Origin: Aulostomus chinensis
Lineage: Eukaryota; Chordata; Actinopteri; Syngnathiformes; Aulostomidae
Direction of reading: 5' to 3'
Length of the DNA: 64,000 nucleotides
Assembly (NCBI GenBank): GCA_037954235.1
Contig: JBBMOA010000012.1
Span: 10,323,644-10,387,643, forward strand
A program made the translations under genes and the position numbers. Under the pieces are notes generated by a model. That model was not told the origin of the DNA, did no database searches, and saw only the letters and a list, made by a program, of their open reading frames with translations. Positions 1-12,260 of this stretch are shown here, piece by piece. The stretch's first letter is position 1, and each line of letters opens with the position of its first letter.

Positions 1-3000
1 GAGGATCCTCCACATATACTGTCCAGTGTCATGGTCTCATCATTTAAAGTTCTGTACACCGTTAACTTTGGAAGTGGATCTCCAGATTATTAGATAAATT
101 CATATGTTTGCGTGTTGCAACACACAGCCCTGGTCCTTTCAGCACTTCAAAATTATGCCTTTGTTTAGCCTTGTCGCTCTCAGTAAATGCTACGCTTCCT
201 AAGGTAGAAAAGGCCCCAAAATGCTGACACAAAGACTCATGTAAAAACGGTCAGGAGATGGCAATGATGTCAGGTTATTGCTTGGCTGTCAGTGTTGGTG
301 GGCTGGACAGGCAGCGCCTTCACGGTGAGCAGGGCTCCTTTCTGCCTGCTGGAGATCTTGTACTGGCTGCATGAGTTAGCCCTTAAGCCGCTCTCCCCAC
401 GCAGGGCTCCCTTCACCAGCATTCACCTAAATCTGTCACACAGATTTGACACTGCGTCACTTGGAGTGCACTCTGAAATGACATGTATATAATGTGGAAT
501 ATTGTGCACATTTACAGCCTGGTCTTCCCTCAGAGCATTAACAGTTTTGTTGTTTGTTCTTGTTCTTTTTTTTTTCCTTACAAGAAAAAAAAAAAAAGTA
601 CAGCTCAAATGTAACCGTTATTTTAAAATTATTAAGACAAGTAATATTTTTTATGTCCAGGCCTACATGAGCATGTAGTTTACTGTCCAAATAATGCGAA
701 TGCTTGGAAACAAAATCGAATCATTTAAATGAAATAACAGTATATTTTGAAAAAGTCTCCCTTTTCGGCCACAAGCTGGATGAGTAAGAGTTCAGTGGTG
801 TGAATAGGTTTTATCAGATTCAGTTAACAATTTTGACATATATATTGATTGAATATTTGGCATGATTAGACTGTAAACTTAACAACCTAAACCAGCTCAA
901 ATTTGGCTCATAGCTATTTATGCCTGATAAATTACTCTGATTGAATCTGTATTCCTTTGAGAAAAGGATTTACCCTGATCATGATTTTGGAATATATTAG
1001 TGTAGCTTTTTAATTCACACCTGAAATTTCATGTTAAAAACAAAACTACTGTTACACTGAACCTTTTCCTGGGAACTCGTTGATACTTTTCATGTATAAT
1101 GCATGGAGTGTGTTAGTCAGGTTACATATTTTCACACAGATGTCAGAGTAAATACATCTTTGGTTTTAACAGCCGCCGACATACTCAGCAACATGTCTTT
1201 ATACAATATTCCCCATTGATGGCTAAGTATTTTTTTAAGTATTTACAGTAATGATTGCCTACATTTGCAATAAATGAAACTCTATCTGGTTATTTATCCA
1301 GCAATCTGCCTCAGTCTGTCAGCCGCGTGTCTCCACGATAAGAAGCTCATTCTTGGAGAAAGTTCACCATGAGGAAAAGGGACAAGGCAGTAGACTGCGT
1401 GTCCCCACTCTTTCCCCGCGTACAGCTTTTGCTCTGTCGCTTTCTTTTGCAGTATTTACTGGATAAAGTGGTAGCAACTGGCCTTGGTGGCCAGTAAGAA
1501 GGATTTTCTCTCCCCAGCTGGTGTGGCTTTGCCCGTTTGTTTTCCACAAAGTGGTTAGACTCTGGTTTTGTGGTTTATGGTTCTTGAAGGTTTGAAAATG
1601 AGAATGCAGTTTGATATGATGTTAAATTATGAAGAGCATACATTTCTTCTTTTCTGTTTTTTAAAAACAGTGATGTTTGTGTCTCCAGCAGGCCTCAGAG
1701 GATAATTATCATTCACTTATCCAGTTGTAAATGAGGAGTCATGGACGTCTGCTCCTTTGGGAATCTCCAGCCCTTTGAAAAGAAAATAGAGGTTAAAAAT
1801 CTGCTAAACGAGTTAGCAGCAACCAGGATCCTTCTCTTGCACAGGTAATGAGTTTGATTAATTTTTGACCTTTGGAAACTTTCCACTCCTTTTTAAGCCC
1901 CCTTTTCTATTTTTCCCCACCCTGGGATAATTAGAAGCTGTGTTCTACAGGGTTTTACATTTAGTATTTAAAGTAGACACACTGTTTGCTCATGAATAAC
2001 ATCGACACACATCAACCAAAGGGAAAATAACAATTATTAGTGCATTTAATAAGCATTTTTCTTCACTTCTATAATTCAGCAGTGAACTGGATCAAAATAA
2101 GAGACATACACTTATACAATGTTTAAGATAGTTTTGTAACTCAAAGGAAAACTTGAAAGAAAGTTTTTGGCCTATAAATAATAATGCAGCGGATGCTTAT
2201 TTTCCTCACACACAGGTGTTCAGAGATTCTCTCTCTGATAAATCATGATTTGTAAACTTTCCCATAGACAGCAGTGACAGGTTTCCTTTGATAATGTAGA
2301 AAAATGGGAAAAGAGAGGGCTGGGCTTAAGTAGAGCTGTGATTTAGAGCAGAGAGATGCAGCATCTCTCCTTTCCAGGGAGGCCCTCCTGGGTTTGATTT
2401 AATTCTCTCCTTGCACTATTAAAAAGGCCTTCCACTCTCTTCACTGCATGCACCTTGCTGTCATAACTGGCACAAAATCATTTATCAATGCCGCTTGTCG
2501 GCAGTGCGACTAAGGCCTTTCGGAGTATATATTTTTCCATTATTGATTGTGTGTGTAATGCATGAAGAAGTACAAAGATGGGTATCCTCCTGTGTTAGAA
2601 TGACCATATTAGGCCAGTAGATGAGGCAACTTTTTCTGCTTCACCTAGAAATCATCATTCCTTTTTCCTGAGGGGGGTGGGGGTCTTTTGCTTTAAAATG
2701 CTACTTGGTTTCACTGTTCTCTTTCTGTGTTGGATGTACGACGAGCAGTTATTTGCTGCAGTAAACTGAAAAGGCAGTGAATGTCAGTGTCTCCCTTTAT
2801 TGTTTAATTTATCTTCTTTTCAAAGTGAAGGGAGGTGTCCTTGCTGTGAGAGGTAGTCATTGATGTGGCTATAGTTAGTCTGTCCCCTGCTGCGACTGTC
2901 TGTTGGAGATGTGACTTCCTCTCTCCTGCTCGTTCACAGCTTCCTTTGCTGGGCATGATCGTCTCACTCGGTCAGTTTGGCTATATTTTGTATGGGAGTC

Positions 3001-3450
3001 GATGCACTTGATGAAGGCCGAGAGATGTTAAGTGTGAAGTACAGCGAAGCCACGGCTCAAAGAATCTGGCTGCTCCGGGTCAAAGAAAGCCCCATAACCT
3101 TCTCAACAATGCTGAGACTCAAAGTGTTGGCAGAGTTCTGAGATCAATGTGTCTGCAGCTTTGTAAGCATTGCATAACCACCTTTTAGACAAGAATATTA
3201 CTATTCTTTGCTATAGTACTTTGGCAGAACAATAGTGAAATCCATCCACCATTCTGTGTTGGAGATTTCTGTTAATGCTCCTAGAGCATTGATCTTAGAT
3301 AACATGGTGGCTGAGGACTAACTGTATCCTGCAGGCCCTCTTAAATTACACCAGACAGGATATGCTTGAAGGATGGTGGCCGTATGTACATTCGGTCACT
3401 TTTCGCTTTCTGTTAATTCTTTCATCTTATACTTTCTCTCTCTTGTTCAT
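1..3450. other. AT-rich stretch without a recognised gene
   Basis: No convincing coding exon, RNA gene or transposon was recognised. The sequence is AT-rich with short homopolymers, for example T and A runs near 567-597. Small open frames of about 60 codons near 300-600 and 1,350-1,550 have no splice or start context and are at the size expected by chance. The stretch around 2,200-2,520 is free of repeats and could be regulatory, but nothing specific marks it. Confidence 0.5.
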
Positions 3451-3459
3451 TGATCTTGT

Positions 3460-3580
3460 TCATATTCTCTATCAAAATGTGCTTCCCTTGTAAGTGATGG
3501 ACGACAAAATCCACAGTCCCTCTGTGGAGAAATTTCAAAATTTGTCTGAACTCACAATGATTCCTCTTGGGATGGCAGCC
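3460..3580 (+). repeat. Fragment of a dispersed teleost repeat
   Basis: The phrase GTAAGTGATGG...ACAAAATCCACAGTCC, followed by a CTGTG block and AAATTTGTCTGAA, matches the wording of a high-copy interspersed repeat I recognise from teleost genomes. The copy is short and diverged. The family name and the exact ends are not certain. A short A-run follows near 3,628. Confidence 0.45.
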
Positions 3581-4573
3581 ATGTGTCGGTATCAGCTGTA
3601 TCAGATACTCATCATTAGCCAATTAGCAAAAAAAAAAAAGGCTTCGACAGATAGCGGGAATCAATGTTTATGTGGTATGAAAATAAACTAAAAATCATTG
3701 TTTATGAGGACTTTTTTGTAACCCTCAAACAAGCAGGTGAATAAAGTTGATCAAAACCAACGTAAATACACAGACAAAGTATCAGCATTGAACATCAGCT
3801 CAATATTTATTTTAACCCACAATTTCAGAATCGGTGCAACCCCAGTATTTTCTAGTCCGTCTGTTGAATGCCCTTCAGCTGTGATTTTTTTTGTGAAAAT
3901 GGTTATAAAAAGAAAACTATACCAAAAACTTTATCACCTTGTAATAATTTATTTGTGTTGCTCAGACCTCTGAAGTCTTCTTCAACTTTGGATAGACACT
4001 GATTTTTTTTTTTTTTAAGAACTGTACTATTCCGTGGATTTGGTCCTCCATCATTCACATTGAAGGCATGCTAAGAAGGGCTCACTGAATGGATAATAAT
4101 AAGAGGAAATAAGACTCTCCCTGGACTGAAAATGTTACAAACCGTTCCTTTAAGTCTTTGTGATAGCGGCTGCAGGAGTTACACCTAAGCTGGCGCCAGT
4201 GGGAGGTCCAAAAACAGTACTTGCGTAAACAGGCACTGTGCTGGCGGCAGGTCTTTATCTTATCTGTTGAACATCCTCCACTTGTTATGTTTAGTGGCAT
4301 AATGATACTAAAGTGCTTTATCAACAATGAATTAATGGTCTTATCAGCAATTGATGAACCATCTGCTTGAGGGTAAATAGAAAGAATCTATGAAGGGCTG
4401 AGAGCCTTTATCTCAGCTCTCTTAAATATTGACACTTACAGTCATTTGTCTTCGTTTTCTATTGATTTCTTCATGTTATGCTGTAAACAGGATAATGACA
4501 GATATGAGCAGAGGTCGCTTCAGAAATGAGCCAGACGTACTAAAGCTGGCTGCTGTGACGAGTGGACATCCCC

Positions 4574-4579
4574 TTTATT
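4574..4579 (-). terminator. Possible polyadenylation signal AATAAA
   Basis: The minus strand reads AATAAA here, 105 nt downstream of the stop codon of the putative terminal exon at 4,684-4,995. It is the first AATAAA after that stop on the minus strand and is at a normal distance for a short 3-prime UTR. The hexamer is common in AT-rich DNA, so its value depends on the exon being real. Confidence 0.35.
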
Positions 4580-4683
4580 TTAGCTTTCATTGGCTCGATA
4601 AGTAGGGACATATGATATTTGGGTGTGCTAATTTGAATTTATAAGATAAATAAATGTAGGTGTTTGCTCAGTAAACTGTATGA

Positions 4684-4995
4684 TTATGCATATTCTTCTT
4701 CCATTCCACAAAACTGAACAGTCCTCCACTTTATTCTGAAGCCTGAAACTGTGATGTCTTTCCCGGGTTTTATCGCCTCTATATCTCCGTCTGGAATGCG
4801 TTGGTAAGCCCGGCCTCCAAGGGCTAGCATATAGCTCTCTCTGCAGGCTTTGTACAGGATGAAGAAGTCATAATCCTCAAACAGACTTAAATTCCTCCAG
4901 AAAGGCTCTTGATCCTGAATCCACTCATTTTCTTCAAACAACTCAAAAAGAGAAGGGATATTTGGGCATGGCTGAAATCCTTGATTGAAATCTTG
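4684..4995 (-). CDS. Putative terminal coding exon of an unidentified minus-strand gene
   Basis: The minus strand is open for 103 codons from a plausible 3-prime splice site (TTTTAG, at 4,996-5,001) to a TAA at 4,684-4,686. A second possible acceptor with a long pyrimidine tract lies at 4,942 in the same frame. The peptide does not look like random translation: about 18 percent Asp plus Glu, no His, three Trp and many aromatics. It includes segments such as EPFWRNLSLFEDYDFF and RIPDGDIEAIKPGKDITV, and it ends GMEEEYA. No signal peptide, membrane segment or known motif is visible. AATAAA follows 105 nt downstream. I do not recognise the family. Upstream exons should lie at higher coordinates. 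A chance open frame is the alternative, but the composition argues against it. Confidence 0.55.
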   Translation of the reverse strand, partial: QDFNQGFQPCPNIPSLFELFEENEWIQDQEPFWRNLSLFEDYDFFILYKACRESYMLALGGRAYQRIPDGDIEAIKPGKDITVSGFRIKWRTVQFCGMEEEYA

Positions 4996-4999
4996 CTAA

Positions 5000-7610
5000 A
5001 AGTGAGCATAAACACGCATGGACGTCTACACTTGTACATCAATACTACACACATACACACCTGGGCGCGCACACAAATAACTCACACCATCTCAGCCGTC
5101 GTCTGCTGATGGGGAGAGACTAGACCAGGTTGTTGAGGGGGCCTCTCTGAGCACTTATTAAAAGGTAAACTTCTCTAAGGCCAGGGAATCATGTCAATCA
5201 CGGGTTGTGTTTTCGCACCAAGCCCAAAGCCTGCTCTCTCTGCTCTGTCAGAAGCTGTTATCACCCTCAAAGCCATATCAAAATGGTGTTTGTTCTGCGC
5301 TTTAGTTTCACCCACACAGCGGATTCAAAAAGGTACAGGTCTATTTGATACTGTATATTTCATTGCCGGAGAGAGACTGTGTTTGTCTTGCTGTGTTTGT
5401 CAGCTCATATTTGAGCTGAGGGTTCCTATTAAAACTAAACACCATATCAGAGGAATATTGCCACCGCCAGGCTCTTTTAAATCGCATACCGAGCCCATGG
5501 AGTGTGGAAGCAATTGAGTTGTAGTATAGTTTGTCTGTACTTGTGGTGTTTCTATTTACTCTTGACTCTCATCTACTTACCCACCAGAGTCTCATTCCAC
5601 ATATTTCATATATCGTAATACTTTGGTTTTATTGCCATCTGCAATTTCACTTATTTACAAAAAAAAAAAATCCCTGTGAGAATATGGCCTTTTTTCCATA
5701 AAGTAGCATTTATCAACTTTTTGACTCAGTTTTATCTTAATTCTTTCAGCTGAGATTGCAGTGTCTCTAAAGGAGTGAGGAGATCGACTGTCTTTCATGG
5801 CTTTTAATCATCGATTTTGATTTAAAAAAAAAAACATACTGAGTTATTGATATTTCTTTTCAGTGTTTGATTATTTCTGACATGATTTTGCGTGTATTGG
5901 CTTAACTGAAAGATAAAAACTGACTGATACAGGATTTTTGGGGCCAATACCAATTTAAAGAAAAAAAATTGCAGTATTGGAATATCAGCTGTAAAAGGGG
6001 AAAATGTCTATATTTAATAATTTAGTTCAGTAAATATTAAATACTGCAAGCATTAATTATATTCTATAAAAAAATAAAAGTTTGCATTGGGGCACATATA
6101 AGACAATATGTATGCCAAAACTGATAAGTGTGATCGGCTAATGTTGGCCGATATTATCAACCACGCTGATCTGTTGTTTCAGCTCTAATATAAACCTATC
6201 ACGTAATTCATAATAACACTAATATAACTGTACACGTAGTTGTTGGTTCATGAGAATTGTACTGTAACCTGAAGTAACTGCTCATTCGTAGGTAGACCCT
6301 TTGTTAAAGAACAAAAGAGAAGCGCTGCAGGTTTGTCCATTATCCTCTACTGAATTCACACTAAGTTGAAAAGCTTTTGTGAAATCAAATGCAAACCTCA
6401 ATTCACATGTGATCGTGTGACAGCATCATTCAATCGTTAAACCTAAATATTGATTTCTACCGCTAATCCACTTTTATCTCTATAATAGACTCTAGATCAT
6501 GTTTCTATTGTAATAGAAGTGTCTCTTAATACTGAAAGTACCTGCCAGATCCTTTTTACCCACCTATGGATAATTATAACAATAGTGAAGCAGCGAGTCT
6601 CTCCCAGTCGTTAGCAGGACAAACGCATCTAACTGTGTGAATGGCTGGGGAAATAAATGGTACTTACATTAGTATTGACCTTGTTGCTGGTCTTGCTGCT
6701 GTTTGTTCTGTGGTCAACCTCACACACATACACACACGCACATACATGTGCACACGCACATGCACACTTACCATTTGATTTCAAGTACATGCCAGAGAGA
6801 AACATCTAGCGATACAACAATGAAGGATTAAAACACAATTTGTCAGGCAGACTTCCTCCACAGATCATTTTACAACAACAAAACCAGGCAGGCAGATTTA
6901 AATAAAGTAATTATAAATGCATGAACAAACTCTGGTAATGTGTCATTGAAGACAGATTTTTCACATTTTAGAAGTAAATATATTTTGAGTTGTTCCTTGG
7001 CTGATGGAAAATCAACAAAATAAAAAACAAAAATCTACTCATTAGTATTGCAAATGGTGGATGTACTCCATGTGTTCAAGAATCCATATCTGTATATGAG
7101 AAAACAGTCCAGGAAGGTTTGAGACGGAACGCCGTGTAAACAAGCCATTACTGAAACTCTGGCTGATTAACATATGATTGTAATTCATCATATCATGTGC
7201 AGCTGGTGACATCTTGCAGTAGCATTCATTCCATGTTAATACATGCCTTTGGTTCCTTTTTGACAACTCAAAACAAACAGATTGCAAGCTGTCGCTACAT
7301 TTGCTCAAGATGAAGGGAGAGAACGAATCAGGAAATCAGGTGTGTCAGGTGATTAGCACAATCATGCTTGAGATCCTTGTGGAATCACAGCAACTTGGTA
7401 TATTTGGATACTGCAAACAGACTGTAGGGTTATAGTTGGAGGCATGAGAACAATTGGTATTAATACAAAACTGAAAGTCATGGTGACTTTTTAATCAAAA
7501 TTGTAAGGCTGTTATTTACCCACTAAATTGCCTGAATTGTTTCACATCTAATTGGTGTTTTTATGTTGGCCAATTGAGTTAAATTTATGAACTGAGCCCC
7601 TTGAATATTT
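5000..7610. other. Intron-like or intergenic sequence, mostly unique
   Basis: No gene was recognised. The plus-strand frame at 5,191-5,517 (108 codons) has no supporting motif or splice context. A short mixed CA/TG-rich block lies at 6,720-6,770. The minus-strand frame at 7,042-7,308 is open for 88 codons but has no good splice donor and unremarkable composition. A diverged repeat is listed separately at 5,935-6,185. Confidence 0.45.
5935..6185 (+). repeat. Diverged interspersed repeat with GGCCGATATTATC-type end
   Basis: The stretch opens with ACTGATACAGGATTTTTGGGG and closes with ATGTTGGCCGATATTATC...CAGCTCTAATAT. Closings of the CCGATAT...GCTCTAATA type occur in common fish DNA-transposon-derived repeats. 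No clear terminal inverted repeat or target duplication was found, so the class and both limits are uncertain. Confidence 0.35.
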
Positions 7611-7611
7611 T

Positions 7612-7800
7612 TGGTTTAAAGGAGCACACCAACTTCTGGGGAAATACACTTATTTGCCATTGTCAGCAGAACCCAACAAAGAGGGAGATACTCTTCTTTC
7701 TTCTTAGCATGAATAAGGGAGCTAAGACCCACAGAGACTGGCTGACTGCTAGTTAGCTTAGCACAAAGAGTGGTAGTTGAAGGGAGAGTAAGCATCTGCA
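7612..7800 (+). repeat. Relic of a common teleost interspersed repeat
   Basis: The block contains GGAGCACACCAACTTCTGGG, GAAATACACTTATTTGCC and GCTAGTTAGCTTAGCACAAAG, in the order seen in a widespread non-autonomous repeat of percomorph fish that carries a TTAGCTTAGCACAAAGACTGG phrase. The copy is diverged and I cannot place its ends. A short phrase at about 8,197-8,230 (CAGATTCAAAGAACTTTATT) also resembles the 3-prime tail of a fish repeat. Confidence 0.45.
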
Positions 7801-8444
7801 TTCCTCCTGTGTGTATTCTAGTTCAAATATGTAAGGTGGAGATCCTCATTTATGCAAAAATAATAATTCCCATCCTCTGTAGCAAAGTCAGCCATGATTA
7901 GTATGCACAGTCATCCTCTAGTCTTCAAGTCAAATGTTTTGTTTTGATTGCTGAAGTTTCGTGACTACGTGATCAAGAAAACTATCTGATTCGAGTTATG
8001 ACGTAAAGAATGTCATCCAGAACCCTCGTGCTATCAATACAGATAAAGACTGTTTTGGAGCTATGTCTATTTATTGAACTTTGACATGCTAACCTATTAA
8101 TCAACTACCGTTCATTGTGTGAAGCTAACTGCTAACTAGTGCTCAATTGATCTCTGTAGGTCTCAGCACCCTAATCCTCATACAGAGGAGAGAAGATTCA
8201 GATTCAAAGAACTTTATTTATTTATTTCTTTTTTGAAGGGGATCTATCTTCTTGCTAGCTGTGGTCAGGATGGCGTACAAGGGTTTTCCCTAAAATGTTG
8301 GTGTGTTTCTCTAAGTAATGACTTGAAATATAACAAAACTAACTTTGGTTGATGGCCCATACATAGTCCTTTACAGCTTAAATCAGGCAAGAGGAATCTA
8401 AGGGATGAGGTGGAGTTAAGACGAGTTTCCTCAGCTTGACTTAC

Positions 8445-8559
8445 TGGGAATGTGAGCAGTATAGCTGTTGACATCGGTACTGCAGCCCTGTTGTGCACCA
8501 GCCGTAGACAGTAATGGGTGGCGGTCACTAGGGACCCTCTTAAATGTACTGAGGGAAAA
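8445..8559 (-). CDS. Putative internal exon on the minus strand
   Basis: On the minus strand a long pyrimidine tract (8,560-8,595) ends in TTGTCAG. It is followed by 115 nt that stay open in one frame and end at a consensus donor, CCCA|GTAAGTC, at 8,444/8,445. The peptide includes KRVPSDRHPLLSTAGAQQG. An alternative acceptor (CCCTCAG) lies 11 nt further in. Entry phase would be 0 with the first acceptor, and exit phase 1. The last-exon frame at 4.7-5.0 kb can be entered in phase 1 only through a weaker acceptor (TTTTAGCAAG). Another minus-strand frame across the same stretch is also open, so the reading frame is not secure. Function unknown. Confidence 0.3.
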
Positions 8560-8759
8560 CTGACAAGAGTAGAAGAGAGTGGAGAGAGATTCAAACCGGT
8601 GAGCAATAGTGAGGGAAATAGAACAACATGTCTGTGGTCTTCTTTGCCACTGAAGTTGTAAAATGGAAACATATTTCTCCCCTGACAACTCCAGTAGAGC
8701 TAACCCCCCCTGAGTCAAGCTGCTTATGATGTTGTGCAGCATTGAGGTGGACCGCGAGG

Positions 8760-11700
8760 ATGTCCCTAAGGCTTGTTGTTTCTTGTCAGAGATTAGATTG
8801 AACCAAGCGGCTCTGGTTCATACTCGCGCATGAAAGAAGCCAGGACTCCTTGCCACTTACACACAACCCCTGAGCTTTGCTCTGTAGTACAGTATTCAAA
8901 TTTATTTCCTTTTGGAGAATAGAAAAGAGATTATTTTCAAACAGGCTTAACCCTCTATGTGGGTTTCTGTAGTGCTGAACGTTTTTTAACTGTGGCACAT
9001 GGTGGTGCTTTTCCGCAGAAAGCTGGACCATATTTTCATGAATCAGTTACCAATAAACACCGCAATGCTGCTGATAATATCTCATTCTATTTATTAGCCT
9101 TTTATGTTTGCAAAATCATATTTCAGCTATAGTGTTTATAACGTGTTTTGATGTAAACTCGAAGTCTGGACAGTCAAAGAGTGCAGAGGAAGCAGTTGTT
9201 CGTCACGTCGATTCCAGCCACAACAATGTGACAGGAACACTGTGATTTGACAATCTAATTGATTTTCCTTCATCAGCTGCGGGAGGTGTTTTAACAACTA
9301 TTAGGGGTGTGAGAAAAGGGTGCTAGTCTTATGGTTTATTAACACTAAAGTAGAAAAATTAAACCTTTTTTTTTTAGACTGTTCAGACACCATTTGTCAA
9401 ATGAAGTAAAACCTAACAACTCCCTTTTTTCCTGTAACAAATTATAAAGTTTATCTGTTTTTGCTGTTGTTTATAATAATTTGAGAGATTGCATTTCATG
9501 GTTGCTGTGAGATTATTCTTAAGTAAATTGCACTGTAATTGTCTGGCAATATACCAATTTTTCAATTTTTTTTGGAAAAGTCCCCACTTTTGCTGTAATA
9601 ATCAGTTTGATACATGCTTGTCTGTTCTGCCAAGAAAGAGGTTAGCTGTCCCCCTTCATTTTAGACAGAAGCTTTAAGGAGTGATCCACTGAAAGCATCT
9701 GTCAGTGAGGTAAAGAGCACTGACAGCCATACGTCATCTCTGCCTGGTGCAGGCCCCCTGTATTTAAAAGAGTATGGCAGTCAAAAGCCCATAAAAGTGA
9801 GTGACTCCTCAGGAGCATCTGCCACTGCATGCAGGGAGGAGATTCAATGTGAAAAAGGGGAGATAATGTGCTCACTCACTAATGGGCACCCGACTAGACA
9901 CAGGCTCATTTTTCACATCATGTCATCTGTAAGGTTTGAATAAAAGTAATGGCTACAATGAGCCTGGATCTCTCCCAGCCATTATGGCTTTTGCTTCCTC
10001 ACTTTTATTTGTGTTGACTTGTACAGTCAGAGGAGATGACAGTCTCTGGGTCTGTGGATCAGTCAGAGTGATGATCTGCTCCGTTCTCCTCAGCTGCTGA
10101 CAGGTCCCTTCTCTTTGGCAGGCGCGTGAGGCCAGAATGCCGCACTACGTCATATCAAATGCTGTAATCTGACAGAATAAAGGAATTTGCACACTGGGGA
10201 CATCACAAACTCTGTCTGTTGTAATTTTCTGACAGAGACAGAAGGGGGAAGTGAAGGGGTTTCTACAGTTCCTTGTAGTAAGAATTAGTGTCACTCAAAG
10301 TTAAGTGGCTATTTTAAGATAAATAGGAGAGGATTTCCATGACATGTTTTGGGGCATTGGGCTTTTAAAATACTATGCTAATGTGAGTAGATACTGATTG
10401 GTCATTGGATGTTTTCATTTCCTAAACATTCAGTTGTAGGACACAGCGTGTCTAAATATCTGTTCTGAAAAGGTTAGAGCGTAATTAATGCTTAAATTCG
10501 CTGCCAGTGTCAGCCACGCTCAGCTCAGAGTAACCATCGATGCTCAGATCTTAATCTTTTAGCACAGAATGTATGGCACAGAAGGTAAAGAACGCAAACC
10601 AAAATGGTTTATTATTCATATAATTTGTTGTATTTCTAGCGCTTAGTGCTAGTAGTCTCTGTGACATAACATTTTATTGCATGTCGAAAAGGTGAGAAAA
10701 TTCTCAAATATTACACAACACATATTTATGCTTCATCAGTTACTGGTGAAAATAAGAGTGGTTTGTCAGCTCCTGTAAGACTGAGAAGATGGATGAGAAA
10801 ACAAGTGATTTCCTTATTAAGTTCAGGAGTCAAAGGCCTTCTTCCAGAGCCGTGGGCTTCAAGAGCCCAGAAGATTAAGACATATATTGGATTCATGATG
10901 GAGGCCACAAGTTCATTTTCAAAATAAAACAGAATATTATTCACAGTCCTTTTAAAATTCAGATTGCCAGGTGACCTGTGACTTGGAAGTAGTGTATTAC
11001 ATTTTCAATGAGCCGCGCTATGTCACTAAAAGGAAGAATCCCATTTCTTGCTCCTTTGCAAAGGGAATTATGGGATTAGGCCAACTGTAGTTTAAGGAAC
11101 TATGAGAGAAGCAAACAAATGGTAAAATTAAAATCTGACTGTATATGTTTTTCTTTGTTTTCCACTCACATGTACCCATTATATTGTCACACGATAATTC
11201 TTGAAAGCAGCAGAAGTGAGACAGATATCTTACTGTGAGTCCTTCTTTGTAAGGCGCTGAAAATCTCCCACAGGTGATATTATAAGAGACACATGCCCAC
11301 AGCTCCGGCTGATTTTCATATATATTAAAATCACCACCCACTGTGGCATATGAAATTGTGCAAACCGCTAAGGCCTAAGCTTACCGTTGGAACTTCTGCC
11401 TCTCTTTGATTCAGAATGTCCTCTCGATTCTCTGACCCTAAAAAGGTGGCCAATAATCTCATCCACACACTGGTTCGATCATAGACCTCCACGTACCAGA
11501 CATAAGACCAGAGAGGTAATATTGACATTGTTTAGCTGCATAAAAACTGGCTTGTCATACACAAATATTATGAAACACTTTCCTCCAAGTAATACGTTTT
11601 CATAGTTGTCAGTATAATAGAAATCTCAATTTAAGCTTCCAAGGGAATGGAAGGGTGTGTGTTATATACAGTGCTTGCACAGAAATAATATGAAGTCTAA

Positions 11701-12030
11701 ATTCTAATTTTGCCATTATATTACTGAGAACTTTGGGATATTGAGGAAGTACGCTGGGCATAATCAGTCATAGACCAGGTGGAAGGATTCACCAGACGTG
11801 GTAATAAAGCCACAACTTCAGCATGGTGAGCTCATTCCCATAGTAGCTCCCATCCAACCCCCCATCTCCCTGCACCAATGCCTGCCTCATCACTCCACAC
11901 AAAATATCCCACCCTTAATTGGTCTGTGCTCTTCCAACATGTTTGTAATGAAAAAAGCAGCACATAATTCTTAGTTTGTTGGCTGGCAGAGCCCAATTTA
12001 CAAAAGTGGAGGTTGGTGATAACCAGAGAC
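8760..12030. other. Non-coding or intronic stretch with weak exon candidates
   Basis: No firm gene was found. Minus-strand open segments at about 10,730-10,945 and 11,235-11,528 have protein-like composition and some good splice signals, such as an ACG|GTAAGC donor near 11,388 and an ACA|GTAAGA donor near 11,234. I could not chain them in phase with the putative terminal exon. A very pyrimidine-rich minus-strand tract ending in CTGTCAG lies at about 10,232-10,262. The stretch 9,680-10,080 is repeat-free. Confidence 0.35.
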
Positions 12031-12035
12031 AGTAC

Positions 12036-12260
12036 GGCTGTGGCGCGCTCAGAACAATGAATCACCCCGCTGCCAGGGTTGAGCAGAATATAATTGAGTC
12101 CAACATCTCTGAGCACTTTCACCATAATTAATGATAATCTGTAACAGAGGAATCTGAGATTCCAGTTCACAGAACTGTTTAATTAGGCCCAGTAATGAAA
12201 GCACAGGCACTACAAGAATATGGCCGGTCTCATGATTAATGATTTGTGCTACTGAACACA
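12036..12260. promoter_or_regulatory. Candidate conserved non-coding element
   Basis: A repeat-free block with TAATTA at 12,125-12,130 and again at 12,180-12,185, an AACAAT SOX-type core at 12,053-12,058, and ATTAAT near 12,235. Such motif density is typical of vertebrate developmental enhancers, but conservation is not shown here. Two overlapping minus-strand frames are open across this block, so a decayed or real exon is an alternative. Confidence 0.35.

Noticed and set aside
4082..4327. 81-codon minus-strand frame and repeat-like TTAAAGGAACGGTTTG wording
   Set aside because: The frame has no splice support. The repeat resemblance is too short to assign a family.
8862..8910. 48-nt minus-strand mini-exon with TGT|GTAAGT donor
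   Set aside because: Splice-like sites are good, but the segment is very short and open in two frames. Such pairs occur by chance at this scale.
10200..10262. Extreme pyrimidine tract with CTGTCAG acceptor on the minus strand
   Set aside because: The open segment after it has no consensus donor before its stop.
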